Below are positions 1 to 6,373 of a DNA stretch of 14,285 nucleotides, piece after piece. How positions within the stretch are numbered: the stretch's first letter is position 1; each line of letters opens with the position of its first letter. The DNA comes from Chromatiales bacterium. GTDB lineage: Bacteria > Pseudomonadota > Gammaproteobacteria > CAMYNG01. A program made the translations under genes and the position numbers. Under the pieces are notes generated by a model. It saw only the letters and a list, made by a program, of their open reading frames with translations, did no database searches and was not told where the DNA came from. The stretch lies in NCBI GenBank assembly GCA_026990045.1, contig JALSIK010000284.1, positions 1 through 14,285 of the forward strand, in the 5' to 3' direction.

Positions 1-194
1 GTGTCATATTCCAGCCGGGCGAAGACGGTCACGTACGACGGCTCCTCCAGCTGGGTGTAGGACACCCCGTTGCTCTTGACCACCAGCGTGGCGGGCCCCA
101 CATTGGTGACGTAGGCGGTGCCGGTGTCGGCCCACGCCAGCCCCGGCAGCATGGCCGCCGCCACGAGGACCCTGGAAAGATTCGACATTGCCAT
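1..194 (-). CDS. Exported small protein, 5' part only (runs off left edge)
   Basis: The first 64 codons of a minus-strand gene are visible and no stop is reached before the window ends. The start at 194 is chosen because a perfect AGGAGG lies at 201-206, six bases upstream; a second in-frame ATG at 188 is twelve bases away and less well placed. The protein opens with a short polar stretch, a hydrophobic Ala/Leu/Val core (about residues 8-20) and an AWA|D signal-peptidase I site after residue 22, so the product is probably exported to the periplasm. The mature part (TGTAYVTNVGPATLVVKSNG...) is rich in Val, Thr and Gly and looks like beta-structure. I do not recognise the family. It lies downstream of guaA on the same strand but 177 bp away, with its own extended -10 candidate, so it is probably a separate unit. 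Confidence 0.72.
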   Translation of the reverse strand, partial: MAMSNLSRVLVAAAMLPGLAWADTGTAYVTNVGPATLVVKSNGVSYTQLEEPSYVTVFARLEYD

Positions 195-200
195 GTTCGG

Positions 201-206
201 CCTCCT
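201..206 (-). promoter_or_regulatory. Shine-Dalgarno AGGAGG for the exported-protein gene
   Basis: A perfect AGGAGG on the minus strand, six bases before the ATG at 194. It decides between the two in-frame ATGs (194 and 188) and supports translation of the partial gene at the left edge. Confidence 0.75.
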
Positions 207-292
207 GGACAGGGTTTCGCCTTGACCGTTGCCCATGGGTCGCCGCGGACCGCCCGCCGGTTCACTCCCCGCCGCCACGCGCCCGTAACGCC

Positions 293-301
293 AGTATAGC
301 A
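293..301 (-). promoter_or_regulatory. Extended -10 element TGCTATACT upstream of the exported-protein gene
   Basis: On the minus strand TGC followed by TATACT fits an extended -10 (TGnTATAAT) with one mismatch. No convincing -35 sits 16-18 bp upstream, which is common for extended -10 promoters. It would start transcription near 286 and give a leader of about 90 nt before the ATG at 194. The rest of 195-371 holds a GC-rich palindromic patch (about 329-346) after the guaA stop, with no T-run, so I do not call it a terminator. Confidence 0.4.
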
Positions 302-371
302 GTCATGCAAGTGATTGATTCGGCGTGGCCGGGCCGGCGCCGGCGCCCGTGGCAAAGGCCGCGATGGCCCG

Positions 372-1958
372 TCACTCCCACTCGATGGTGGCGGGGGGCT
401 TGCTGGAGATGTCGTAGGTGACGCGGGAGATGCCGCGGATCTCGTTGATGATGCGGTTGGACACGCGCTCGAGGAACTCGTAGGGCAGGTGCGCCCAGCG
501 CGCGGTCATGAAGTCCACCGTCTCCACCGCGCGCAACGCGATCACGTAGTCGTACTGGCGGGCGTCGCCCATCACCCCCACCGAGCGCACGGGCAGGAAC
601 ACGGCGAAGGCCTGGCTCACCCGGTCGTAGAGGTCCGCCGCGCGCAGCTCCTCGATGAAGATGGCGTCGGCCCGGCGCAGCAGGTCGGCGTACTCCTTCT
701 TCACCTCGCCCAGGATGCGCACCCCGAGGCCCGGCCCCGGGAAGGGATGGCGGTAGACCATGTCGTAGGGCAGGCCCAGCTCCACCCCCAGCTTGCGCAC
801 CTCGTCCTTGAACAGCTCGCGCAGGGGCTCCAGCAACTTGAGGTTCATCTTCTCCGGCAGGCCGCCCACGTTGTGGTGCGACTTGATCACGTGGGCCTTG
901 CCGGTCCTGGCCCCGGCCGACTCGATGACGTCGGGATAGATGGTCCCCTGCGCCAGCCAGCGCACGTCCTCGAGCCGGGCCGCCTCCTCGTCGAAGACCT
1001 CGATGAACAGGTTGCCGATGATCTTGCGCTTGCGCTCCGGGTCGGTCACGCCGCGCAGGGCCTCGAGGAAGCGCTCCTCGGCATCCACCCGGATCACGCG
1101 CACCCCCATGTGCTGGGCGAAGGTGGCCATGACCTGGTCGCCCTCGTCCAGGCGCAGCAGGCCGTTGTCCACGAACACGCAGGTGAGCTGGTCGCCGATG
1201 GCCCGGTGCAGCAACGCCGCCACCACCGAGGAATCCACCCCGCCCGAGAGCCCCAGCAGCACCTTCTCGCCGCCCACCTGCTCGCGGATGTGGCGGATGC
1301 TGTCCTCGATGATGTTGCCCGGCGTCCACAGGCCGTCGCAGCCGCAGATGTCGATGACGAAGCGGCGCAGGATGCGCGCCCCCTGGCGGGTGTGGGTCAC
1401 CTCGGGGTGGAACTGGAGGCCGTAGAAGCCCCGCTCGTCGTCGGCGATCCCGGCCAGCGGGGCATTGTCGGTGCTGGCGATGACCTTGAATCCCGGTGGC
1501 AGGGCGGTGACGCGGTCACCGTGACTCATCCACACGTCCAGCAGGCCCCAGCCCTCGGGGCTGGTGTGGTCCTCGATGTCGCGCAGCAGGCGCGAGTGGC
1601 CCCGGGCCCGCACCCGGGCATAGCCGAACTCGCGCCGGCTGGCGGTCTCCACCTGGCCGCCGAGCTGCGCGGCCATGGTCTGCATGCCGTAGCAGATCCC
1701 CAGCACCGGCACCCCCAGCTCGAACACCACCGGGTCGGCGCGCGGGGTGGTGGCCTCGGTCACCGTCTCCGGCCCGCCGGAGAGGATGATCCCGCGCGGG
1801 GCGAAGTCGCGGATGGCCGCGGCCGGCCAGTCGAAAGGATGGATCTCGCAGTAGACGCCGGCCTCGCGCACGCGGCGGGCGATGAGCTGCGTGTACTGCG
1901 ACCCGAAATCCAGGATCAGGATCCGCTGGGCGTGGATGTCGGTGGCAGGGGTGTTCAC
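372..1958 (-). CDS. guaA: GMP synthase (glutamine-hydrolysing)
   Basis: Converts XMP to GMP using ATP and glutamine, the last step of de novo GMP synthesis in the cytoplasm. The 528-residue product matches the usual ~525. The N-terminal class I amidotransferase domain (about 12-205) carries the nucleophile Cys89 in GICYGMQ, with His184 and Glu186 in LQFHPEV completing the triad. The ATP-pyrophosphatase domain (about 212-405) carries the P-loop SGGVDS at 238-243. The C-terminal dimerisation domain contains HPFPGPGLGVRI and ends in the typical IEWE. The start is a GTG at 1958, chosen because it places the conserved RILILDFGSQYTQ block as in E. coli GuaA; the Shine-Dalgarno is poor. It lies 51 nt downstream of guaB on the same strand and is almost certainly co-transcribed with it. 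No key residue is missing. Confidence 0.98.
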   Translation of the reverse strand: MNTPATDIHAQRILILDFGSQYTQLIARRVREAGVYCEIHPFDWPAAAIRDFAPRGIILSGGPETVTEATTPRADPVVFELGVPVLGICYGMQTMAAQLGGQVETASRREFGYARVRARGHSRLLRDIEDHTSPEGWGLLDVWMSHGDRVTALPPGFKVIASTDNAPLAGIADDERGFYGLQFHPEVTHTRQGARILRRFVIDICGCDGLWTPGNIIEDSIRHIREQVGGEKVLLGLSGGVDSSVVAALLHRAIGDQLTCVFVDNGLLRLDEGDQVMATFAQHMGVRVIRVDAEERFLEALRGVTDPERKRKIIGNLFIEVFDEEAARLEDVRWLAQGTIYPDVIESAGARTGKAHVIKSHHNVGGLPEKMNLKLLEPLRELFKDEVRKLGVELGLPYDMVYRHPFPGPGLGVRILGEVKKEYADLLRRADAIFIEELRAADLYDRVSQAFAVFLPVRSVGVMGDARQYDYVIALRAVETVDFMTARWAHLPYEFLERVSNRIINEIRGISRVTYDISSKPPATIEWE

Positions 1959-2009
1959 TGGATCGGTATGGTGCCAATCAGCCTGCGGCCGGGGCCCGGG
2001 GGCGGCCGT

Positions 2010-3476
2010 TCAATCGACGCGGTAATTGGGGGCTTCCTTGGTGATCTGGACGTCGTGCACGTGGCTCTCGCGCATGCCGGCGTTGGTCACGCGCACGAAC
2101 TGCGGCCTGGTGCGCATCTGCTCGATGTCGGCACAGCCGGTGTAGCCCATGGAGGCCCGCAGGCCACCCAGGAGCTGGGTGATCACGGTGCGCAGCGGGC
2201 CCTTGAAGGGAATGCGGCCCTCGATCCCCTCGGGCACCAGCTTGTCCGCCTCGCCGCCCTCCTGGAAGTAGCGGTCGGACGAACCGTGGGCGTTGGTCAT
2301 GGCCCCCAGCGAACCCATGCCGCGGTAGGACTTGTAGGACCGGCCCTGGTACAGCTCCACCTCGCCCGGCGCCTCCTCGGTGCCGGCGAACATGCTGCCC
2401 ACCATCACGCAATGGGCGCCGGCGGCGATGGCCTTGGCCAGGTCGCCCGAGTAGCGGATGCCGCCGTCGGCGATGACGGGGATGTCGGTGTCGGCAAGCG
2501 CTTCCACCACGTTGGCCACGGCGGAGATCTGCGGCACCCCCACCCCGGCCACGATGCGGGTGGTGCAGATGGAACCGGGGCCGATACCCACCTTGACCGC
2601 GTCGGCGCCGGCGTCGGCCAGGGCGCGCGCGGCCTCGGCGGTGGCGATGTTGCCGCCCACCACCTGCACTTCCGGGTAGTGCTGCTTGACCCAGGCCACG
2701 CGGTCCAGCACCCCCTGGGAGTGACCGTGGGCGGTGTCCACCACGATGAGGTCCACCCCGGCCTCCACCAGGGCCGCCACCCGTTCGTCGGTGCCGGCCC
2801 CCACGCCCACCGCCGCGCCCACGCGCAGCCGGCCCTGGTCGTCCTTGCAGGCATTGGGATACTCGGAGGCCTTCTGGATGTCCTTGACCGTGATGAGGCC
2901 GCGGAGCTGGAACTCGTCGTTGACCACCAGCACCTTCTCGATGCGGTGCTCGTGCAGCAGGCGCAGGATCTCGTCGCGCTCGGCGCCCTCCTTCACCGTC
3001 ACCAGTTTCTCCCTGGGTGTCATGATGCTGGAGACCGGCTCGTCGTGCCGGGTCTCGAAGCGCAGGTCGCGGCTGGTGACGATGCCCACCAGGTCCTCGC
3101 CGGCCACCACCGGGACGCCCGAGATGTGCTGGGCCCGGGTCAGCGCCAGCACCTCGCGGATGCTGGTGTCCGGGGTCACGGTGAACGGGTCCTTGATGAC
3201 CCCGCTCTCGAACTTCTTCACCCGCCGCACCTCGGCCGCCTGCTGCTCGGCGCTCATGTTCTTGTGGATGATGCCGATGCCGCCCTCCTGGGCCAGGGCG
3301 ATGGCCAGCCGCGCCTCGGTCACGGTGTCCATGGCGGCGGAGACCAGGGGGATGTTGAGGCGGATGGTGCGGGTGACCCGGGTGGCCAGGTTCACGTCCC
3401 GGGGCAGCACCGTGGAGTGCGCCGGCAGCAGCAGGACGTCGTCGAAGGTGAGGGCTTCCTCGGCAATTCGCAGCAT
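2010..3476 (-). CDS. guaB: Inosine-5'-monophosphate dehydrogenase
   Basis: Oxidises IMP to XMP with NAD+, the committed and rate-limiting step towards guanine nucleotides. The product is 488 residues, the same as E. coli GuaB, when started at the ATG at 3476 (MLRIAEEALTFDDVLLLPAHS). A longer in-frame start at 3584 exists but would place the predicted promoter inside the gene. The TIM-barrel (about 1-90 and 210-488) is interrupted by a Bateman module of two CBS domains (about 93-207). The catalytic loop GPGSICTT has Cys304. The flap includes the YRGMGSLGAM segment (384-393), and the Arg-Tyr pair thought to activate water is at 402-403. It is the first gene of a guaB-guaA operon reading from a promoter at 3535-3563. 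Confidence 0.98.
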   Translation of the reverse strand: MLRIAEEALTFDDVLLLPAHSTVLPRDVNLATRVTRTIRLNIPLVSAAMDTVTEARLAIALAQEGGIGIIHKNMSAEQQAAEVRRVKKFESGVIKDPFTVTPDTSIREVLALTRAQHISGVPVVAGEDLVGIVTSRDLRFETRHDEPVSSIMTPREKLVTVKEGAERDEILRLLHEHRIEKVLVVNDEFQLRGLITVKDIQKASEYPNACKDDQGRLRVGAAVGVGAGTDERVAALVEAGVDLIVVDTAHGHSQGVLDRVAWVKQHYPEVQVVGGNIATAEAARALADAGADAVKVGIGPGSICTTRIVAGVGVPQISAVANVVEALADTDIPVIADGGIRYSGDLAKAIAAGAHCVMVGSMFAGTEEAPGEVELYQGRSYKSYRGMGSLGAMTNAHGSSDRYFQEGGEADKLVPEGIEGRIPFKGPLRTVITQLLGGLRASMGYTGCADIEQMRTRPQFVRVTNAGMRESHVHDVQITKEAPNYRVD

Positions 3477-3503
3477 GGATCCAGGCTTCCGTCGGGGGTC
3501 GGG

Positions 3504-3522
3504 ATACGGCGGGATACCGTAT
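3504..3522 (-). promoter_or_regulatory. Small inverted repeat in the guaB leader
   Basis: ATACGG (3504-3509) and CCGTAT (3517-3522) form a 6-bp inverted repeat with a 7-nt spacer, lying just downstream of the predicted guaB start site (about 3528). The same stretch also contains a direct repeat of GGGATAC (3501-3507 and 3511-3517). It could be an operator or a short leader hairpin. It does not resemble the E. coli PurR box. The function is inference only. Confidence 0.3.
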
Positions 3523-3534
3523 ATAAGGGGCGGA

Positions 3535-3563
3535 ATTATAAAGATCCGGCTCTCCCCGGTAAA
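3535..3563 (-). promoter_or_regulatory. Sigma-70 promoter for guaB-guaA
   Basis: On the minus strand TTTACC (3558-3563; four of six to TTGACA) is followed after exactly 17 bp by a perfect TATAAT (3535-3540). This gives a start near 3528 and a leader of about 51 nt. The bases after the -10 (TCCGCCCC) form a GC-rich discriminator of the kind linked to growth-rate and ppGpp control of guaBA in E. coli; similar control here is inference. Confidence 0.7.
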
Positions 3564-3577
3564 CGGCCGCGGGGACG

Positions 3578-3606
3578 TTGCCAAGCCCGGTGACGCCCAG
3601 CATAAT
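3578..3606 (+). promoter_or_regulatory. Sigma-70 promoter for the small lipoprotein gene
   Basis: TTGCCA (3578-3583; five of six) and CATAAT (3601-3606; five of six) are separated by 17 bp. It diverges from the guaB promoter with only 14 bp between the two -35 hexamers. The predicted start is near 3613, giving a leader of about 124 nt before the ATG at 3737. Confidence 0.65.
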
Positions 3607-3620
3607 AGGGGGCACCCCTA
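3606..3620. promoter_or_regulatory. Palindrome over the predicted lipoprotein transcription start (operator candidate)
   Basis: TAGGGG (3606-3611) and CCCCTA (3615-3620) form a perfect 6-bp inverted repeat with a 3-nt centre, immediately after the -10 and centred on the predicted +1 of the lipoprotein promoter. That is a classic place for a repressor operator. The regulator is unknown and no regulatory gene is adjacent. Confidence 0.3.
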
Positions 3621-3660
3621 CGGCGCGGGGGGTGAACAACAACGGCAAGGCACCCGCGCG

Positions 3661-3683
3661 CGGTCCGCCCGGGCCGGCTTTTT
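3661..3683 (+). terminator. Terminator-like hairpin in the lipoprotein leader (possible attenuator)
   Basis: CGGTCC (3661-3666) pairs with GGGCCG (3671-3676) through one G-T wobble around a 4-nt loop, followed by GC and five T (3679-3683). It sits between the predicted promoter and the ATG at 3737, so it could attenuate transcription of the lipoprotein gene. I see no anti-terminator partner, leader peptide or known riboswitch, and the stem is modest. Confidence 0.35.
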
Positions 3684-3736
3684 CCCTTGAAGAACAACAT
3701 GGTGCCTGCCAAACCATAGACTTCCTGGAGGAACCG

Positions 3737-4054
3737 ATGAAGAAACTCGCAGCGCTTTGTACCGCCCTTCTGCTCGGCATCTCCCTGGCCGGCTGCGCCG
3801 GCGGTCCCGCCGAGCCCGGCTACACCCAGGCCGATGCCCAGGCCGCCATCGCCGCGGCCAAGGCCGCCAAGAAGAAGGTCGCCGCCGTGGGCTTCGAGTG
3901 GCGCGACACCGGCAAGCTCATCAAGAAGGCGGAAAAGGCCCTCAAGGCCGGTGACTATGCCAAGGCCGTGAAGCTGGCCAAGAAGGCCGAGCGCCAGAGC
4001 AAGAACGCCTACGCCCAGTACCAGGCCAACAAGAACGCCGGCCCGCGGATCTGA
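3737..4054 (+). CDS. Small lipoprotein, resembles SoxXA-binding (SoxK-type) proteins
   Basis: A 105-residue lipoprotein: the signal peptide ends in the lipobox LAGC with Cys20 as lipidation site. The start at 3737 follows GGAGGA at 3727-3732 and is the only one giving a proper signal peptide; the same frame is open further upstream to 3578, inside the promoter. The mature part is Ala/Lys-rich and helical, with the block VGFEWRDTGKLIKKAEKALKAGDYAKAVKLAKKAERQ (about 51-87), which looks like a helical hairpin. This WRDTGK...AGDY..A..LA..A..Q pattern recalls small lipoproteins annotated as SoxXA-binding protein (SoxK) in sulfur-oxidizing proteobacteria, where they stimulate the SoxXA cytochrome. 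That identity is from memory, and no other sox gene lies in the window. An alternative is a generic structural envelope lipoprotein. It is monocistronic: own promoter, own terminator. Confidence 0.88.
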   Translation: MKKLAALCTALLLGISLAGCAGGPAEPGYTQADAQAAIAAAKAAKKKVAAVGFEWRDTGKLIKKAEKALKAGDYAKAVKLAKKAERQSKNAYAQYQANKNAGPRI

Positions 4055-4072
4055 CCGCCGGCCCGCGCGACG

Positions 4073-4105
4073 ACGGGGCCGGGCCCGTGCCCGGCCCCGT
4101 TTTTT
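4073..4105 (+). terminator. Rho-independent terminator of the lipoprotein gene
   Basis: A perfect 12-bp stem (ACGGGGCCGGGC at 4073-4084, partner 4089-4100) with a 4-nt loop is followed by an unbroken run of T through 4105. It starts 18 nt after the lipoprotein stop. It also rules out a GTG at 4087 as the xseA start, since that codon lies in the loop. Confidence 0.93.
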
Positions 4106-4146
4106 CTGCGAGACCGTTCCGCCATGCCCCGTCCCGCACCGCAAGC

Positions 4147-5502
4147 ATGAACCGGGACCCCCAGGCCGCCGGTCCGCCGCGCCACGTCTACACCGTCAGC
4201 CGCCTCAACCGCGAGGCCCGCACGGTGCTGGAGGGCGGGTTTCCCCTGCTCTGGGTCGAGGGCGAGATCTCCAACCTCGCCCGGCCCGCCTCGGGCCACC
4301 TCTATTTTTCCCTCAAGGACCCGGCGGCCCAGGTGCGCTGCGCCATGTTCCGCAACCGCAACCTGCACCTGGGCTTCGAGCCCGCCGACGGCCAGCAGGT
4401 CCTGGTGCGGGCCCGGGTCAGCCTGTACGAGGCCCGCGGCGAGTTCCAGCTCATCGTGGAGCACATGGAGGAGGCCGGCACCGGTGCCCTGCGCCGGGCC
4501 TTCGAGGCCCTCAAGGCGCGGCTGGAGAAGGAGGGCCTGTTCGCCCCGGAGCACAAGCGGCCCCTGCCCGCCCATCCCCGCTGCGTGGGGGTGATCACCT
4601 CGCCCTCCGGCGCCGCCGTCCGCGACATCCTCACCACCCTGCGGCGGCGCTTTCCCGCCCTGCCCGTCATCGTCTACCCGGTGCCGGTGCAGGGCGAGGG
4701 CGCGGCCGAGGCCATCGCCGCGGCGCTGCACCGCGCCAACGAGCGGCGCGAGTGCGACGTGCTCATCCTGGCCCGCGGCGGCGGCTCGCTGGAGGACCTG
4801 TGGGCCTTCAACGAGGAGGTGGTGGCCCGCGCCATCCGCGCCTCGGCCGTCCCGGTGGTCACCGGGGTGGGCCACGAGATCGATTTCACCATCGCCGACT
4901 TCGCCGCCGACCACCGCGCCCCCACCCCCACCGCCGCGGCGGAGCTGGTGAGCCCGGACCAGCAGGCCTGGCGCCGGCGCCTGGACCAGCTGGCGGCGCG
5001 CCTCCACCTGCTCATGGCCCGCCGCCTGGAGCACCTGCGCGAGCGCCTGGCCTGGCTCGGCGGCCGCCTGCGGGAACCGCGCCGGCGGCTGCAGGAGGCC
5101 AGCCTGCGCCTGGACGAGCTGGACCTGCGCCTGCACCGGGCCATGGAACGGCGCCTGCGCCACGAGGGCCATCGCCTGGCCGTGCTGCGGGCGCGCCTGC
5201 TGCGCCACCACCCCGAGGCGGTGCTGGCCGCCGCCCGCAGCCGCTGCGCCCTGCTGGCCCAGCGCCTGGCCGCCGCCGCCCGGGATCGGCTGGGCGAGGC
5301 CCGCCACCGGCTGGAACTGGCCGCCCGCGGCCTGGAGGCGGTGAGCCCCCTGGCCACCCTGGCCCGCGGCTACGCCATCGTCTCGGACCCCGCGGACGGG
5401 ACCGTGATCCGGGCCGCCCGCCGGGTGCGTCCCGGCCAGACCGTGGAGGCCCGGCTCCACGAGGGCCGGCTGCTGTGCCGGGTGGAGGAGACCCGTGACT
5501 GA
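4147..5502 (+). CDS. xseA: Exodeoxyribonuclease VII large subunit
   Basis: Catalytic subunit of exonuclease VII, which degrades single-stranded DNA from both ends to oligonucleotides together with the small subunit XseB (not in this window). The 451 residues compare with 456 in E. coli. An N-terminal OB-fold (about 13-110, with the HVYTVSRLNREAR and WVEGEISNL blocks) binds DNA. The catalytic core has ITSPSGAAVRD (150-160), ARGGGSLEDLWAFN (209-222) and the signature VGHEIDFTIADFAADHRAPTPTAAAE (241-266). A long Arg/Leu-rich coiled-coil follows (about 270-400), then a C-terminal segment with LARGYAIV. Start at ATG 4147 rather than the GTG at 4087 inside the terminator. The Shine-Dalgarno is weak and I see no clear promoter in 4106-4146, so transcription may come from read-through. 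Its 3' end overlaps the peptidase gene by 8 nt. Confidence 0.97.
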   Translation: MNRDPQAAGPPRHVYTVSRLNREARTVLEGGFPLLWVEGEISNLARPASGHLYFSLKDPAAQVRCAMFRNRNLHLGFEPADGQQVLVRARVSLYEARGEFQLIVEHMEEAGTGALRRAFEALKARLEKEGLFAPEHKRPLPAHPRCVGVITSPSGAAVRDILTTLRRRFPALPVIVYPVPVQGEGAAEAIAAALHRANERRECDVLILARGGGSLEDLWAFNEEVVARAIRASAVPVVTGVGHEIDFTIADFAADHRAPTPTAAAELVSPDQQAWRRRLDQLAARLHLLMARRLEHLRERLAWLGGRLREPRRRLQEASLRLDELDLRLHRAMERRLRHEGHRLAVLRARLLRHHPEAVLAAARSRCALLAQRLAAAARDRLGEARHRLELAARGLEAVSPLATLARGYAIVSDPADGTVIRAARRVRPGQTVEARLHEGRLLCRVEETRD

Positions 5503-6373
5503 GCCGTGCGCCCTGGCCTGGACCGCCGCCCTCCTCCTGGCCGCTGCCGCGGCGGCGGCCGCGCCGCTGCCGCAGGAGGCGCCGGTGCCCGGCGGGGTGG
5601 CACTGGTGCCCCTGCCGGCGGCGGGCGCCGGGGCACCCGTGGCCCGGTACCGGGGCAGGCGGGTGCTGGTGTACCCGGACGGGGCGCGCTGGGTGGCGGT
5701 GGTGGGCATTCCCCTCGCCGCCAGGCCCGGGGCGGCGGTGCTGGAAGTGGATGCCGGCTCCGGGGTCCGCCGGGTGGAGTTCGCCGTCCGCCCCAAGGAC
5801 TACGCGGTGCAGCGGCTCACCATCGGGGACCGGCGCAAGGTGGAACCCACGGCCGAGGACCTCGAGCGCATCCGCCGCGAGCAGAAGCGCATCCGCGCCG
5901 CCCTGGCCCGCTGGCGCGAGGCCCGGCCCGAGGCGCTGGTGTTCGACAGGCCCGTGGACGGGCCCCTGTCCAGCCCCTTCGGCCTGCGCCGCTTCTTCAA
6001 CGGCAAGCCGCGCCGGCCCCACTCGGGCCTGGACATCGCCGCGCCGGCGGGTACGCCGGTGCGGGCCCCCGCCGCCGGGGTGGTCACCGAGACCGGTGAC
6101 TACTTCTTCAACGGCAGGACGGTGTTCCTGGACCACGGCCAGGGCCTGGTGAGCATGTTCTGCCACCTCTCGCGCATCCGCGTGCGTCCGGGCGACGTGC
6201 TGGCCCGGGGCCAGGTGCTGGGGGAGGTGGGCGCCACCGGGCGGGTCACCGGGCCCCACCTGCACTGGACCGTGAGCCTCAACGACGCCCGGGTGGACCC
6301 GGCCCTGTTCCTGCCCCGGGAACAGGCCGCCGGGGCCGCTACCAGCGGAACGGGCCCCGCACCTCGTAGGTGA
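5495..6373 (+). CDS. Exported M23-family (LytM-type) metallopeptidase
   Basis: A 292-residue exported zinc endopeptidase of the type that cuts peptidoglycan cross-bridges. A signal peptide (about 1-23, very Ala-rich core) is followed by a beta-rich region (about 30-110), a short charged helix (about 118-145) and the M23 domain (about 155-275). Predicted zinc ligands are His176 and Asp180 in HSGLD and His257 in HLH; His224 and His255 are the expected catalytic histidines. All are present, so it should be active rather than a degenerate EnvC/NlpD-type activator. The start is a GTG at 5495 inside the end of xseA, with a strong GGAGGAG at 5484-5490, suggesting translational coupling. The last 35 nt overlap tail-to-tail with the PhoX-like gene on the other strand. 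Cell-wall remodelling is the likely role; the exact substrate is unknown. Confidence 0.93.
   Translation: MTEPCALAWTAALLLAAAAAAAAPLPQEAPVPGGVALVPLPAAGAGAPVARYRGRRVLVYPDGARWVAVVGIPLAARPGAAVLEVDAGSGVRRVEFAVRPKDYAVQRLTIGDRRKVEPTAEDLERIRREQKRIRAALARWREARPEALVFDRPVDGPLSSPFGLRRFFNGKPRRPHSGLDIAAPAGTPVRAPAAGVVTETGDYFFNGRTVFLDHGQGLVSMFCHLSRIRVRPGDVLARGQVLGEVGATGRVTGPHLHWTVSLNDARVDPALFLPREQAAGAATSGTGPAPRR

Noticed and set aside
329..346. Intrinsic terminator for guaA
   Set aside because: The GC-rich palindromic patch has essentially no loop and no T-run on the minus strand.
315..3593. Very long plus-strand open frame across guaA and guaB (over 1000 codons)
   Set aside because: It is antisense to two certain genes. 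Its composition (His/Gly/Ala/Leu-rich, no domain) is what a GC-rich genome produces opposite real codons.
4124..4150. Eight-codon leader peptide overlapping the xseA start (ATGA)
   Set aside because: No Shine-Dalgarno and no regulatory residue bias; an ATG frame this short is expected by chance.
4009..5796. Long minus-strand open frame opposite xseA
   Set aside because: Shadow of xseA; low-complexity Gly/Ala/Gln/Arg product with no recognisable domain, and it also runs through the intrinsic terminator.
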